A stretch of 64,000 nt of DNA from Aromatoleum anaerobium (GTDB lineage Bacteria; Pseudomonadota; Gammaproteobacteria; Burkholderiales; Rhodocyclaceae), in assembly GCF_012910705.2 (NCBI RefSeq), contig NZ_WTVG02000039.1, positions 62,001-126,000 on the forward strand, given 5' to 3'. The translations under genes were made by a program, and so were the position numbers. The notes under the pieces were generated by a model. That model searched no databases, was not told where the DNA came from, and saw only the letters and a list, made by a program, of their open reading frames with translations. Shown here one piece after another: positions 15,543 through 25,274 of the stretch; the first letter of the stretch is position 1, and the number at the start of each line of letters is the position of its first letter.

Positions 15543-16298
15543 CTACAGGACCAGCCGCCCGCCGGGCAGGCTGCCCGCCTGCTCGAGCCGGGCGACGGTC
15601 GGGCCGAGGTCGAGGCCGGTGCGGTCCTTCAATGCCCGGGCGCGTTCGCGCAACTCCGTCACCGGCACGGTGATCTCGTCGCCTTGCGCACCGAATGCGA
15701 CGACGTTGCCGCTGTCGCACGACGGAAACGCGATCGCGCGGTTCTCGAATGCGTGGATGATCCGCTCGACGCTGGCGCGAAACCCGCGCGACCGGCCGAA
15801 GAGGTTCGTCGACATCAGTCCCGCGTCCGACAGGCGTGCACGCGCCGCGGCGTAGAACGGCGCAGTGTCAAGCGCGCCGGCCCGCGCGTGGCGGTCGAAG
15901 CCATCGACGAGGATCAGGTCGAAGCGCCGGTCGGTTTCCATCACGTAGCGGGCGCCGTCACCGACGTGGATCGAAAAACGTGCGTCCTCCTGCGGCAGGC
16001 GGAAGAACTGGCGGGCAGCCGCGACGACCTGCGGTTCGATCTCGACGACCTGGATGCGCGTCTGCGGGCAGTGGCGATGCAGGAAGCGCACCAGCGAGGC
16101 GGCGCCGAGGCCGATCACCAGCGCGTTGCGCGGCCATTCGTCGGCGTCGCGCAGCAGCAGACCGGCCATCATCTCGCGCGTGTAGGCGAGTTCGAGTGCG
16201 TGCGGCCGGCGGATGCGCATTGCGCCCTGGACCCACTCCGAGCCGAAATGAAGATAGCGGACGCCGCGATCTTCGCTGATGTCGATCGGGGTGCTCAC
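15543..16298 (-). CDS. spermidine synthase-like methyltransferase-fold protein
   Basis: A 251-residue protein of the SpeE superfamily. Motifs: ALVIGLGAASLVRFLHRH (SAM-site loop), VVEIEPQVVAAARQFF, HVGDGARYVMETDRRFDLIL with VDGFDRH. It lacks the N-terminal beta-strand domain of true spermidine synthase, and the loop lacks the usual GGGDG. It is therefore probably an aminopropyltransferase-like protein of unknown substrate. It lies between the convergent dnaQ and, upstream, mutS on the same strand. Confidence 0.7.
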   Translation of the reverse strand: MSTPIDISEDRGVRYLHFGSEWVQGAMRIRRPHALELAYTREMMAGLLLRDADEWPRNALVIGLGAASLVRFLHRHCPQTRIQVVEIEPQVVAAARQFFRLPQEDARFSIHVGDGARYVMETDRRFDLILVDGFDRHARAGALDTAPFYAAARARLSDAGLMSTNLFGRSRGFRASVERIIHAFENRAIAFPSCDSGNVVAFGAQGDEITVPVTELRERARALKDRTGLDLGPTVARLEQAGSLPGGRLVL

Positions 16299-16393
16299 TG
16301 GAGCACCCTCGCGCTACGCGCAAGAGGGCCAGCTTTGCACAGCCGGCCCGTTCCGCAGGCGCAGAGCAATGCTCCGCGAAACCCCTGCTGCAC

Positions 16394-16441
16394 CCCGCCA
16401 GGCGGGACTGAGCGCTTCTTGGGGCGGCCCGGCGAAGCGCT
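16394..16441 (-). terminator. tandem hairpins after mutS
   Basis: Two inverted repeats lie between mutS and the speE-like gene. One is AGCGCTTC (16411-16418) with GAAGCGCT (16434-16441), which touches the mutS stop codon. The other is CCCGCC-A-GGCGGG (16394-16406). The 142-base gap has no ORF. They may terminate mutS or be a repeated intergenic element. Confidence 0.45.
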
Positions 16442-19080
16442 CATGCAGTCATCCGTTTCAGCGCGTACAGGCGCTCGAGCGCCTCGCGCGGGCTCAGGGT
16501 GTCGGGGTCCAGTTCGGCCAGCGCGGTGAGCGCCGGGTGCGAGGGCGTGTCGGGTTCGCGGTCCGGCAGCGCGGCAAAGAGGTCCGCCTGCGGCCCATTG
16601 CCGACCTCGCGGTTCTCGAGCGCGCGCAGGCGCCGTTTGGCGTCGCGCACGACCGAGCCCGGAATGCCGGCGAGCGCCGCGACTTCGATACCGTAGCTCT
16701 GGCTCGCCGGTCCGTCCTCGACCGCATGCAGGAACACGATGCGGTGCGCGTGCTCGATGGCGTCGAGATGCACGTTCGCGCACTCGGGGTAGTCGCCGTT
16801 GAGGCGGGTGAGTTCGAAGTAATGGGTCGCGAACAGCGTCAGGCAGCGGTTCTTCTCAAGCAGGTGGCGGGCGATCGCGAATGCCAGCGCGAGCCCGTCG
16901 AAAGTCGAGGTGCCGCGCCCGATCTCGTCCATCAGCACGAGGCTCTGCTCGGTCGCGCCATGCAGGATCGCCGACGCCTCGGTCATCTCGACCATGAACG
17001 TCGAGCGGCCCGAGGCGAGGTCGTCGGACGCGCCGATGCGGGTGAAGATCGCATCGAGCGGGCCGAGGCGTGCGCTCTGCGCCGGTACGAACGCGCCGAC
17101 GTGGGCGAGCAGCGCGATCAGCGCGACCTGGCGCATGAAGGTCGATTTGCCGCCCATGTTCGGCCCGGTGATCAGCAGCATGCGGCGGGTCGGGGCGAGG
17201 CGGCAGTCGTTCGAAATGAAGTCTTCGACCTGCCGCTCGACGACCGGGTGGCGCCCGCCGGTGATGTCGATGCCCGGCTGCGCGGAAAACTGCGGGCAGA
17301 CGTAGCCGTGGCGCACGGCAGCTTCGGCGAACGCGCCCAGACCGTCGAGGCACGCGAGCGCGCGGGCGATGCGCTGCAGCGCCGGGATATGCGCGGCGAG
17401 CGCTTCGAGCAGCGCTTCATAGAGCAGCTTCTCGCGGGCGAGCGCGCGCTCCTGGGCCGACAGCGCCTTGTCCTCGAACGCCTTCAGTTCCGGCGTGATG
17501 TAGCGCTCGGCGTTCTTCAGCGTCTGGCGGCGGCGGTAGTCGTCCGGCACTTTCCCCGTGTTCGCGTGGCTCACCTCGATGTAGAAGCCATGCACCTTGT
17601 TGAACTCGACCTTGAGGTTCGCGATGCCGCTGCGGTCGCGTTCGCGCGCTTCGAGCGCCAGCAGGAACTCGCCGCAGTTCGACTGGATGCCGCGCAGCTC
17701 GTCGAGCTCCGCGTCGAAACCGGGAGCGATCACGCCGCCGTCGCGCACTGCGGCGGCCGGCTCGGCGGCGACGGCGCGCACGAGCAGGTCGAGCGCGCCG
17801 TCCGGCACCGCGATCGCGGCGAGCAGCTCGCCGAGCAGCGGGGCCTGCGGGGTGCCGAGCGCGCGATGCAGTTCGGGCAGGCGCGCGAGGCTGTCGCGCA
17901 GCGCCGCGAGATCGCGCGGCCTCGCGCTGCGCAGCGCAATCCGCGCGGTGATGCGATCGACGTCGGCAACTCCGCGCAGCGCGACGCGGACGTCGCCGAG
18001 CATCCGCGCATCACCGGTGTCCGCCGACGCGCCGGGATCCGATCCGGCGAGTTCGCCGACGGCGCCGTGGCGCTGCGCGGCGAGTGCGCGGTCGCGCAGC
18101 GGATGATGCAGCGCATGCCGCAGCCAGCGCGAGCCCATGCTGGTGATGCACGAGTCGAGCAGCGACAACAGCGTCGGCGAGGCCTCGCCGCGCAAGGTCT
18201 CGGTCAGCTCCAGGTTGCGGCGCGTCGCCGCATCGAGCCGCAGGTATTCGGCTTCGCGCTCGACCCGCAGGCCGGTGACGTGCTCGAGGCTCTGGCGCTG
18301 CGTGCTGCGCGCATACTCGAACAGCGCCGCCGCGGCCGCGAGCGCGACCGGCAGGCCCTCGGCGTCGAAGCCGGCCAGGTCGCGCGTGCCGAAGTGCCCG
18401 GTCAGCAGGCGCTCGCCGTTGGCCGCGTCGAACTGCCAGTCGGCGAGCCGGCGCAGCACCGGCGACAGCGATTCGACGAGCGGCAGCGCCAGCCCGTCGG
18501 GCACCAGCACCTCGGCCGGGCGCAGCCGTTCGAACTGCGCCTGCAGCTGCTCGGACGGGCATTCCATCACGCGCAGGTCGCCATTGGCGAGGTTCAGCCA
18601 CGCGAGGCCCAGCACGCCGCGGTGCAGGTTCGCCGCGAGCAGCAGCGAATCGGCGCGGTCGTCGAGCAGCGCCGCGTCGGTCAGCGTGCCGGGCGTGACG
18701 ATGCGGCTCACCGCGCGCTCCATCGGCCCCTTCGTCGCCCCCGGCTCGCCCACCTGCTCGGCGATCACGACCGATTCGCCGAGCTTGACGAGCCGCGCAA
18801 GGTATTGTTCGACCGCGTGGAACGGCACGCCGGCCATCCGGATCGGCGTGCCGGCCGACTGCCCGCGCGTCGTCAGCGTGATGTCGAGCAGCCGCGCGGC
18901 CTTCTCCGCGTCATCGAAGAACAGCTCGTAGAAGTCCCCCATGCGGTAGAACAGCAACGTGTCCGGATGCTGCGCCTTGATGCGGAGATACTGCTGCATT
19001 ACCGGAGTATGAGTCCCTGTCTCGATATCAATAGGGCTCTTTTTTTCCGCGTTTACTGTTTGTAAATTATTGATTATCAT
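16441..19080 (-). CDS. mutS: DNA mismatch repair protein MutS
   Basis: A protein of about 879 residues that recognises mismatches. The mismatch-binding motif [11 protein letters not shown] lies in the N-terminal domain. Walker A is [15 protein letters not shown], with [20 protein letters not shown] and [17 protein letters not shown] downstream. The start is uncertain. The ATG at 19080 is chosen because family members keep an HTPMMQQYL segment, here [10 protein letters not shown], that would be cut by the ATG at 18999. The DNA around 19020-19080 is A/T-rich, as expected near a promoter. Confidence 0.93.
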   Translation of the reverse strand: MIINNLQTVNAEKKSPIDIETGTHTPVMQQYLRIKAQHPDTLLFYRMGDFYELFFDDAEKAARLLDITLTTRGQSAGTPIRMAGVPFHAVEQYLARLVKLGESVVIAEQVGEPGATKGPMERAVSRIVTPGTLTDAALLDDRADSLLLAANLHRGVLGLAWLNLANGDLRVMECPSEQLQAQFERLRPAEVLVPDGLALPLVESLSPVLRRLADWQFDAANGERLLTGHFGTRDLAGFDAEGLPVALAAAAALFEYARSTQRQSLEHVTGLRVEREAEYLRLDAATRRNLELTETLRGEASPTLLSLLDSCITSMGSRWLRHALHHPLRDRALAAQRHGAVGELAGSDPGASADTGDARMLGDVRVALRGVADVDRITARIALRSARPRDLAALRDSLARLPELHRALGTPQAPLLGELLAAIAVPDGALDLLVRAVAAEPAAAVRDGGVIAPGFDAELDELRGIQSNCGEFLLALEARERDRSGIANLKVEFNKVHGFYIEVSHANTGKVPDDYRRRQTLKNAERYITPELKAFEDKALSAQERALAREKLLYEALLEALAAHIPALQRIARALACLDGLGAFAEAAVRHGYVCPQFSAQPGIDITGGRHPVVERQVEDFISNDCRLAPTRRMLLITGPNMGGKSTFMRQVALIALLAHVGAFVPAQSARLGPLDAIFTRIGASDDLASGRSTFMVEMTEASAILHGATEQSLVLMDEIGRGTSTFDGLALAFAIARHLLEKNRCLTLFATHYFELTRLNGDYPECANVHLDAIEHAHRIVFLHAVEDGPASQSYGIEVAALAGIPGSVVRDAKRRLRALENREVGNGPQADLFAALPDREPDTPSHPALTALAELDPDTLSPREALERLYALKRMTA

Positions 19081-19201
19081 GAGTTTTTGCTGTTGCACGG
19101 GCATTCCTTCCGAATGCAGTGGACGCCCTACGACACTTTCCTGCTGGTGGGCGAGCATCTTACCAGCCCGCACTTCCCGGGGCGATTCACTGGCGGCCGC
19201 G

Positions 19202-19348
19202 TTATTCGAAGCGTGCGAGGAAGGTCTTGCTCTTGCGCGTGATGCCAAGCGCCTCGGCGGTGCGGGTCATGTGATTGCCATGCTGCGTTGCGACATCGCG
19301 AACTGGTTGCAGCAGTCCCTTGAACCGAACGCTCTTTTGTCGAACCAT
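19202..19348 (-). pseudogene. Fis-type helix-turn-helix remnant (HTH_8)
   Basis: A 48-codon frame starting MVRQKSVRFKG contains [20 protein letters not shown] and GITRKS. This resembles the C-terminal DNA-binding helix-turn-helix of sigma-54 response regulators ([19 protein letters not shown]). The final residues KTFLARFE diverge, and the ATPase and receiver domains are missing. It lies between mutS and the second arsS, and looks like a leftover of a deleted regulator. The rest of 19081-19462 shows no gene. Confidence 0.45.
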
Positions 19349-19462
19349 CCACTGCGGCAGCGCTCAATGCGTCAGGGCCAACTTGGGCAGATATGCAAGG
19401 ATCTCGCGGCTCGTTCGACTGTTGGGTAACGACAAAGATAACTGCGCTCAAGGAAACGCCCG

Positions 19463-20494
19463 ATGCATCCCACCTTTCCATTGCTCGCCGTCACCGACTT
19501 TCCCCGGATTCGCCGCGGAACGGTCGAGACGCTGCAGGTGAATCTCGGCTACCGCTGCAATCAGAGCTGCGTGCATTGCCACGTCAATGCGGGGCCGACC
19601 CGGACCGAGGAAATGACCGCCGATATCGCGAATGCGGTGGTCGACTTCATCGACGCAAGTCCGACGATCCTCACGCTTGATCTGACGGGCGGTGCCCCGG
19701 AGATGAACGCGAACTTCCGCCGCCTGGTGGGTGCGGCGCGCGCGCGCGGCCTGCACGTGCTGGACCGCTGCAACCTGACGATCCTCGAGGAACCCGGATA
19801 CGAGGATCTGGCACGCTTCCTCGCGGAACAGGGGGTCGAGGTCGTCGCCTCGCTGCCGTGCTATCTCGAGGACAACGTCGATAAGCAGCGCGGCAAGGGG
19901 GTCTTCGGTGCGAGCATTCGCGCTCTGCAGAAGCTCAACGCGCTCGGATACGGCGAGGAGGGCAGCGGGCTGTGCCTGAACCTGGTCTACAACCCGCAAG
20001 GGCCGACACTGCCCCCGCCCCAGGCAGCGCTCGAACGCGCCTACCGCGAGCATCTCGGAGTCGAGTTCGGTGTCCGCTTCAACCGGCTCTTCACGCTCGC
20101 GAACATGCCGATCAAGCGTTTCGGCAGCACCCTCGTGTCGAAGGGGCAGTTCGACGATTACACGAAAATCCTGCGCGATGCTCATCGTCCGGACAATCTC
20201 GCGGCGGTGATGTGCCGCAGCCTCGTGAGCGTTGATTGGCAAGGTTACCTGTACGACTGCGACTTCAACCAGCAACTCGATATGCCGATCGGCGATGGCG
20301 CCCATCCGCGTCTGCACATTCGCGATGCCAACATCGAGGCGCTCGCGGGCGGCGCGGTCCGCGTTGCCGATCACTGCTACGGCTGCACGGCGGGGCAGGG
20401 GTCGAGCTGCGGCGGGGCGCTGGCTGAAGCGCCCGGCTGCGCCGAGGTGCTGTCGCACTGTTACGGCAATGCGAGGACTACGGCCCGGGCGTGA
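19463..20494 (+). CDS. arsS: arsenosugar biosynthesis radical SAM protein ArsS (complete copy)
   Basis: A 343-residue radical SAM enzyme that adds a 5'-deoxyadenosyl group to dimethylarsenite. CX3CX2C is C32, C36, C39. Auxiliary-cluster cysteines are MCRSLVSVDWQGYLYDCDF and VADHCYGCTAGQGSSCGG. A ribosome site (AAGGAAA) precedes the ATG. The last residues (CAEVLSHCYGNARTTARA) differ from the other copy because the gene runs out of frame into a scrap of arsM at about 20469. Compared with the copy at 3364 this one retains the 97-residue central segment, so it is the likely active enzyme, paired in function with arsM at 4153. Confidence 0.85.
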   Translation: MHPTFPLLAVTDFPRIRRGTVETLQVNLGYRCNQSCVHCHVNAGPTRTEEMTADIANAVVDFIDASPTILTLDLTGGAPEMNANFRRLVGAARARGLHVLDRCNLTILEEPGYEDLARFLAEQGVEVVASLPCYLEDNVDKQRGKGVFGASIRALQKLNALGYGEEGSGLCLNLVYNPQGPTLPPPQAALERAYREHLGVEFGVRFNRLFTLANMPIKRFGSTLVSKGQFDDYTKILRDAHRPDNLAAVMCRSLVSVDWQGYLYDCDFNQQLDMPIGDGAHPRLHIRDANIEALAGGAVRVADHCYGCTAGQGSSCGGALAEAPGCAEVLSHCYGNARTTARA

Positions 20495-20530
20495 TCTGCC
20501 GCGGCAGCGTGCCGGGAATGACGTCGCAAG
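20469..20530 (+). pseudogene. arsM: arsM remnant
   Basis: In the frame after arsS this encodes CEDYGPGVICRGSVPGMTS, matching CEDYGQAVIYRGSVPSMAQ in the intact arsM at 4153-5199. The rest of that gene is absent. The arsS frame reads through it out of register and stops at 20494. Confidence 0.7.
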
Positions 20531-20596
20531 GCTGGATGCAGGGTGTATCTTGTGACACACACGCGTCATTAATCGCCCGTCGAGGAAAGTCCGCCG

Positions 20597-21301
20597 ATGA
20601 AATCCGCCTTCGCCCTTCGCCATGTCGCCTTCGAAGACATGGGCTCCTTCGCCACCGTGCTCGCCAAGCGCGGCATCGCGCTGCGCTACCTTGAAGCCGG
20701 CGTCGATGACCTGTCTCGCTTCGACCCGTGCGACTCCGATCTGCTCGTTGTGCTGGGAGGCCCGATCGGCGCGTACGACGAGGCCAGCTATCCCTTCATC
20801 CTCGATGAACTGCGCCTGCTCGAAAGGCGACTGAAAGCCGAACGGCCAACGCTGGGAGTTTGTCTCGGCGCCCAGATGATGGCTCGAGCCCTCGGGGCTC
20901 GCGTCTATCCGGGGCCTGCAAAGGAGATCGGCTGGACGCCGCTGCAGCTGACCGGGGCCGGGCGCGACTCGCCCCTCGCGCACCTGGACGGGGCACTGAC
21001 TTCGATGTTGCACTGGCACGGCGATACCTTCGATCTGCCTGCCGGGGCGACCCTGCTCGCATCCACCGACGTCTGCCGCCACCAGGCGTTTTCCTGGGGG
21101 CGCAACGCGTTGGCCTTCCAGTGCCACCCGGAAGCGCAGACAACCCAAATGGAACGCTGGCTCGTCGGGCATGCGTGCGAGCTTGGGGCGGCCGGGTTGT
21201 CGGTGCCTGAATTGCGCGCCGACTGCGCCCGCCTCGCACCTACCCTGGAGGCACAGGGCGCACGCTGTTTCGCCGACTGGCTCGACAGGGTTGGGTTGTG
21301 A
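20597..21301 (+). CDS. class I glutamine amidotransferase (GMP synthase-like)
   Basis: A 234-residue single-domain GATase1 protein. The catalytic triad is visible: C89 in LGVCLGAQMMARALG, H177 and E179 in FQCHPEA. The oxyanion motif VVLGGPIGAYDE is at about 51-61. Stand-alone members hydrolyse glutamine or gamma-glutamyl compounds and are often annotated as GMP synthase-like; the true substrate is unknown. It follows the arsS/arsM scrap but need not be related to arsenic. Its last 60 bases overlap the convergent membrane-protein gene. Confidence 0.8.
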   Translation: MKSAFALRHVAFEDMGSFATVLAKRGIALRYLEAGVDDLSRFDPCDSDLLVVLGGPIGAYDEASYPFILDELRLLERRLKAERPTLGVCLGAQMMARALGARVYPGPAKEIGWTPLQLTGAGRDSPLAHLDGALTSMLHWHGDTFDLPAGATLLASTDVCRHQAFSWGRNALAFQCHPEAQTTQMERWLVGHACELGAAGLSVPELRADCARLAPTLEAQGARCFADWLDRVGL

Positions 21302-21753
21302 GCGCTTGGACGCGGGTCAGTACCGAACCGATCAGCGCGATCAGGGCGATGAGGTTGAGCACGGCGCTTGCCGCGTGGGAGTATTCCCACTGCGCTCGAA
21401 GTGCCATCCAGTCTCCCGGCAGCACCGTCCAGTTGCTTGTTGCCTGGTTGGTCGGAAACGTAAAAGTCCAGAACACAACTTGCGTCGCCAAAATACAAGC
21501 AAAGCCGACGAGAGCCAGTATGAATTCCCTGCGACGTTTGCGAACCATGACCGTAAGGATGAGCGTCGACAGCAGGGCCCCGGCGACGACGAATCCGAGC
21601 AAGGCCCATCCTCTGTAGATTTGCTGCACCGTCAGGTAATCGTCGCGGGCCAGACCGATCTTGTTGGGGGAGTTCCAGCAAATGCGCAAGGGCCGGAGCC
21701 AATGCCAGGGCGGCGAACAGAAGGCTGAAGAAACGTACGGTGGCGAGTCCCAT
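21240..21753 (-). pseudogene. DUF1772-like membrane protein with a frameshift
   Basis: A strong ribosome site (AGGAGG) precedes the ATG at 21753, and the frame starts MGLATVRFFSLLFAALALAP then ALAHLLELP. The continuation NKIGLARDDYLTVQQIYRGW is in another frame, together with four hydrophobic segments (LLGFVVAGALLSTLILTVMV; ALVGFACILATQVVFWTFTF; and others). The frames are joined by removing one C from a run of five C near 21670. The restored protein would have about 170 residues and four membrane helices. It may be a true decay or a sequencing error in the homopolymer. Confidence 0.65.
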
Positions 21754-21805
21754 GTTTCATCCTCCTGGTGATGGCACCCTGTTTGCGTTGTGCCTGCTCC
21801 GCGCT

Positions 21806-22429
21806 TCACGGCGTGAAGAAGCGCTCGGGGAACGCGATATCGAGTTCCGCGTCGCTCATATCGACGGTTTCGATCAGCTTGCCGTGCGTTCCGTAGCTCT
21901 GCACCTTCATTGGAAACGACGTGTCCTGCGCGAACCATATCCGGCAGCGATGCACGCCGGCGACGCTGATCCCGGCGGCGCCTTCGATCTCGACGACCAG
22001 GGTCCGCCGACTGGCCACTTCGGCGTCGGCATGCAGGGCCAGGCTGCCGTGGATGCGCAACTCGGCGAGGTCCGCGAGGAGTGCGCCGACGTGGGAGCGG
22101 TCAACGCTGTGGCCGCGTGGGTCGCAGATCACCGGGTTGTCCGCAGCAAGGTTCAGGGTCATGTGCTTCAGGCCGAAGGGCGACAGCCGCACGCGGCCCG
22201 TCACGGGGTCGTAGATCATCACCGCGCCGCGATGCGGTTCGACAAAATCCATCCGCACCCAGCCGGGCCTGCGCCACGCGTAGCGAATCACTTGCCGGTG
22301 GCCATCGGCCGCCCACGAGCGCAGCGTGACGCGGTAGCTCTCGAGGGTGCGGAACCGCGCTTCGGCGTCGGCGAGCGGATCGGCCGCCACGGCGTCACCG
22401 GCGATCAGCGCGATTAGCCACACCGGCAT
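21806..22429 (-). CDS. periplasmic LolA-like/DUF1571-type protein
   Basis: A 207-residue exported protein. A short signal peptide (MPVWLIALIAGDAVAADPLA) precedes a beta-rich domain: YRVTLRSW, VIRYAWRRPGWVRMDFVEPH, GAVMIYDPVTGRVRLSPFGL, and near the end CRIWFAQDTSFPMKVQSYGT. This fold is the lipoprotein-carrier type seen in LolA and DUF1571 proteins. The ligand is unknown. It precedes the frameshifted membrane protein on the same strand by 52 bases. Confidence 0.6.
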   Translation of the reverse strand: MPVWLIALIAGDAVAADPLADAEARFRTLESYRVTLRSWAADGHRQVIRYAWRRPGWVRMDFVEPHRGAVMIYDPVTGRVRLSPFGLKHMTLNLAADNPVICDPRGHSVDRSHVGALLADLAELRIHGSLALHADAEVASRRTLVVEIEGAAGISVAGVHRCRIWFAQDTSFPMKVQSYGTHGKLIETVDMSDAELDIAFPERFFTP

Positions 22430-22726
22430 GCGCCCGCCAGCGGGGAGCGGCTTGTCGGGGACCGCTTCGATGTCTCATGTCGCCTCTCCCGCTGCCCGGG
22501 TTGCCGAAACCCAATCTGGCACAGCGGACGGGCAGGATCAAGGTCGGCGCATCGTCGTAAATCGGCTCACGAACCGGCGGGGAGGTTCATCGCGTTCATC
22601 TCCTCAATGCCCCAACAGCTCGACCGAGTCCGGCTTGTCGTGCGCCGCAAAACGATTGACCATCGTGCAGCACCATACCGAGCTTGTGCGCGAAGAAGAC
22701 CCCGGACTGCAGGATGCGCTGCCTGA
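22430..22726. other. intergenic stretch, no clear gene
   Basis: About 300 bases between the LolA-like gene and the end of suhB. On the minus strand short sensible stretches occur (VFFAHKLGMVLHDGQSF; MVNRFAAHDKPDSVELLGH) but no full frame with a start signal. It may hold the promoter of the LolA-like gene and decayed sequence. Confidence 0.4.
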
Positions 22727-23533
22727 TCAGGCCCGGGTCGACGCCGTGCGGTGCGGCTGGATCACCTGCAGCAGCTGGCCGAACACTTTGGGCGTGCCGG
22801 CGACGACGTTGCCGGTTTCCATGTATGCCGCTTCGCCGGCGAGGTCGCTGACGAGTCCGCCGGCTTCCTGGATCATCAACGCGCCCGCGGCCATGTCCCA
22901 GGGCTGCAGGCCCATTTCCCAGAAACCGTCGAGCCGGCCGCACGCGACGTAGGCGAGATCGAGCGCCGCGGCACCGGGGCGGCGGATGCCGGCGGTCTTC
23001 TGCGTCAGGTCCTTGAACATTCCCAGGTATGCGTCGATGTTGTCGAATTCGCGGTACGGGAAGCCGGTGCCGATGAGCGCCTCGTTCAGCCGCGTGCGCT
23101 TCGACACGCGGATGCGACGGTCGTTGAGGAAGGCGCCGCGGCCTTTCGTCGCGGTGAAAAGCTCGTTGCGCGTCGGGTCATAGACGACCGCCTGCTCGAG
23201 CACTCCATTCTTCGCCAGCGCGATCGAGATTGCGTACTGCGGAAAGCCGTGGATGAAGTTGGTCGTGCCGTCGAGCGGATCGATGATCCACTGGTATTCG
23301 CTGTTCGCCGACTCGGCGGACTCTCCGGACTCCTCTGCTAGAATGCCGTGCTCCGGGTAGGCGTCACGCAGCACTTCGATGATGGCCGCCTCGGCGGCCT
23401 GGTCCACTTCGGTGACGAAATCGTTCGGCGACTTGGTCTGGACGGTCAGGATGTCCAGCTGCATCGAGGCCCGGTTGATTACGGTACCCGCACGGCGGGC
23501 GGCTTTCACTGCAATGGTCAGGGTGGGATGCAT
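22727..23533 (-). CDS. suhB: inositol-1-monophosphatase family protein SuhB
   Basis: A 268-residue Mg-dependent phosphatase, also known to act in rRNA antitermination and folding in E. coli. Motifs: EESGE ([10 protein letters not shown]), [20 protein letters not shown] and [19 protein letters not shown]. The start [16 protein letters not shown] is the conserved N-terminus. It is divergent from trmJ, an arrangement typical of betaproteobacteria. Confidence 0.93.
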   Translation of the reverse strand: MHPTLTIAVKAARRAGTVINRASMQLDILTVQTKSPNDFVTEVDQAAEAAIIEVLRDAYPEHGILAEESGESAESANSEYQWIIDPLDGTTNFIHGFPQYAISIALAKNGVLEQAVVYDPTRNELFTATKGRGAFLNDRRIRVSKRTRLNEALIGTGFPYREFDNIDAYLGMFKDLTQKTAGIRRPGAAALDLAYVACGRLDGFWEMGLQPWDMAAGALMIQEAGGLVSDLAGEAAYMETGNVVAGTPKVFGQLLQVIQPHRTASTRA

Positions 23534-23612
23534 GCGCGTCGGTCTCGCTTGCGGAAGGTTGCCCGGAAGGGGCCTCCGCTTAAGAAAATTCGAAAAAACA
23601 CAAGATTTTAAT

Positions 23613-24341
23613 ATGAACGGCGCCATCGCGCTTGACCGTATCCGAATCGTGCTTTCACGCACGAGCCATCCCGGCAATATCGGCGCCGCCGCGCGTGCGA
23701 TGAAGACGATGGGGCTGACCCGTCTGTATCTCGTCGCGCCGTCTGCGTTCCCCGACCCCGTGGCCGACGCCCGTGCGTCCGGCGCGACCGACGTGCTCGA
23801 GAGCGCCTGCGTCGTCGCTTCGCTCGACGAGGCACTGCAAGGCACGATCCTGTCCGCCGCGATCACCGCGCGGCGGCGCGAACGTTCGGTGCCGGTGCGC
23901 GGTGCGCGCGAAGCCGCCCCCGAACTCGTCGCGTTCGCCGGAAAGGGGGACGTCGCCCTGGTGTTCGGCACCGAGATGAGCGGACTGACGAACGACGAAG
24001 TCGAACGCTGCTCGATGCCGGTGTCGATTCCGGCCAATCCGGCGTTTTCGTCGCTGAATCTGGGTGCTGCGGTGCAACTGCTGTGCTACGAGCTGCGAAT
24101 GGCGGCGCTGTCGCCGACCCTGCCGTCCGAGCCCTTGCCTGATCTGGCGACCTTCGAGGAAATCGAGGGCTTTCACCGTCATCTCGAGCGCGCAATGACC
24201 GCGAGCGGCTTCTACGATCCGGCCAATCCCAAGCGCCTGCTGCAACGCCTCAGGCGCCTGTTCGGGCGCGTGCGGCTCGAAAAAGAGGAAGTGAACATCC
24301 TCCGCGGCATCGTGGGTGCACTCGAACGCAAACCCGACTAA
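23613..24341 (+). CDS. trmJ: tRNA (Cm32/Um32) methyltransferase TrmJ
   Basis: A 242-residue SPOUT-fold enzyme that 2'-O-methylates position 32 of tRNA. Motifs: [20 protein letters not shown] with [29 protein letters not shown] and [20 protein letters not shown] (knot motif 3). Its length is close to E. coli TrmJ (246). It is the first gene of a row leading into cysE and iscR, as in E. coli. Confidence 0.93.
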   Translation: MNGAIALDRIRIVLSRTSHPGNIGAAARAMKTMGLTRLYLVAPSAFPDPVADARASGATDVLESACVVASLDEALQGTILSAAITARRRERSVPVRGAREAAPELVAFAGKGDVALVFGTEMSGLTNDEVERCSMPVSIPANPAFSSLNLGAAVQLLCYELRMAALSPTLPSEPLPDLATFEEIEGFHRHLERAMTASGFYDPANPKRLLQRLRRLFGRVRLEKEEVNILRGIVGALERKPD

Positions 24342-24392
24342 ACTAGTCGGGCATTCACTACTGGCAATGAAGTTTCCTGGAGCAAATCACCC

Positions 24393-25160
24393 ATGTTCAG
24401 CCGCCTGCGCGAAGACCTGGCCAGCGTTCGCGAACGCGACCCCGCCGCCCGCTCGACCTGGGAAGTGCTGACCTGTTATCCCGGCGTGCATGCGCTCCTG
24501 TTCCACCGCCTCGCGCACGCGGCGTGGAGCCGCGAGCTGTACTGGGTCGGCCGTTTCGTCAGCCACATCTCGCGTTTCCTGACCGGCATCGAGATCCATC
24601 CCGGGGCGACGATAGGCCGGCGTGTGTTCATCGATCACGGCATGGGGGTGGTGATCGGCGAGACCGCCGTGATCGGTGACGATTGCACGATCTATCAGGC
24701 GGTGACGCTCGGCGGGACGTCGCTGTACCGCGGCATCAAGCGGCACCCGACGCTCGGCAATGGCGTCGTCGTCGGCGCCGGTGCGAAAGTGCTCGGCGGC
24801 TTCACCGTCGGCGATGGCGCGCGCATCGGGTCCAATGCCGTCGTCGTCAAGCCGGTGCCGGCCGGTAGCACGGCGGTCGGCAATCCCGCGCGCATCATCG
24901 ACCCGGAGCGCGCCGATGCGCGTGACAAGGCGCGCGAGCAGAAGGCCGAGCAGATGGGTTTCTCGGCATATGGCGTGACCAAGCAGATGGACGACCCGAT
25001 CGCGAAGGCGATGCACGGCCTGCTGGATCACGCGGTCGAAACCGATCGTCGTATTCAGTTGCTCGTCGAACAGCTCGAAAAGGCCGGCGTGAGGCTGGAT
25101 TCAACGATCGAGCAGAGCGACGAATTCGATGCCCAACGCCTCTCGAAGATGGTGGATTGA
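24393..25160 (+). CDS. cysE: serine O-acetyltransferase
   Basis: A 255-residue enzyme that makes O-acetylserine, the precursor of cysteine. Left-handed beta-helix hexapeptides run through [40 protein letters not shown] and [20 protein letters not shown]. The N-terminal SATase domain ([20 protein letters not shown]) is intact. Next to the isc operon it links cysteine supply with iron-sulfur assembly. Confidence 0.94.
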   Translation: MFSRLREDLASVRERDPAARSTWEVLTCYPGVHALLFHRLAHAAWSRELYWVGRFVSHISRFLTGIEIHPGATIGRRVFIDHGMGVVIGETAVIGDDCTIYQAVTLGGTSLYRGIKRHPTLGNGVVVGAGAKVLGGFTVGDGARIGSNAVVVKPVPAGSTAVGNPARIIDPERADARDKAREQKAEQMGFSAYGVTKQMDDPIAKAMHGLLDHAVETDRRIQLLVEQLEKAGVRLDSTIEQSDEFDAQRLSKMVD

Positions 25161-25187
25161 CCGCGTCGTGATCCGGTTCTGGAGTAG

Positions 25188-25216
25188 TTGACCGATTTTG
25201 TCGGGTTACGTATAGT
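25188..25216 (+). promoter_or_regulatory. isc operon promoter with overlapping IscR type 1 site
   Basis: TTGACC (25188-25193), 17 bases, TATAGT (25211-25216) is a near-consensus sigma-70 promoter 58 bases before iscR. The sequence TTGACCGATTTTGTCGGG within it fits the type 1 IscR motif (YYGACTRWWWYAGTCRRS) with few mismatches. This predicts repression by 2Fe-2S IscR. A further palindrome CGGGTATTTACCCG lies just downstream at 25230-25243. Confidence 0.75.
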
Positions 25217-25274
25217 CGAGTAAAACGTTCGGGTATTTACCCGGGCGGCAATCTCCGCCATGCGAGGAGCCAAC

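Noticed and set aside
16279-19065. A 928-codon open frame on the plus strand opposite mutS
   Set aside because: It is the antisense shadow of mutS, with Arg/Ala/Gln-rich sequence and no recognisable domain. High GC makes long antisense frames common here.
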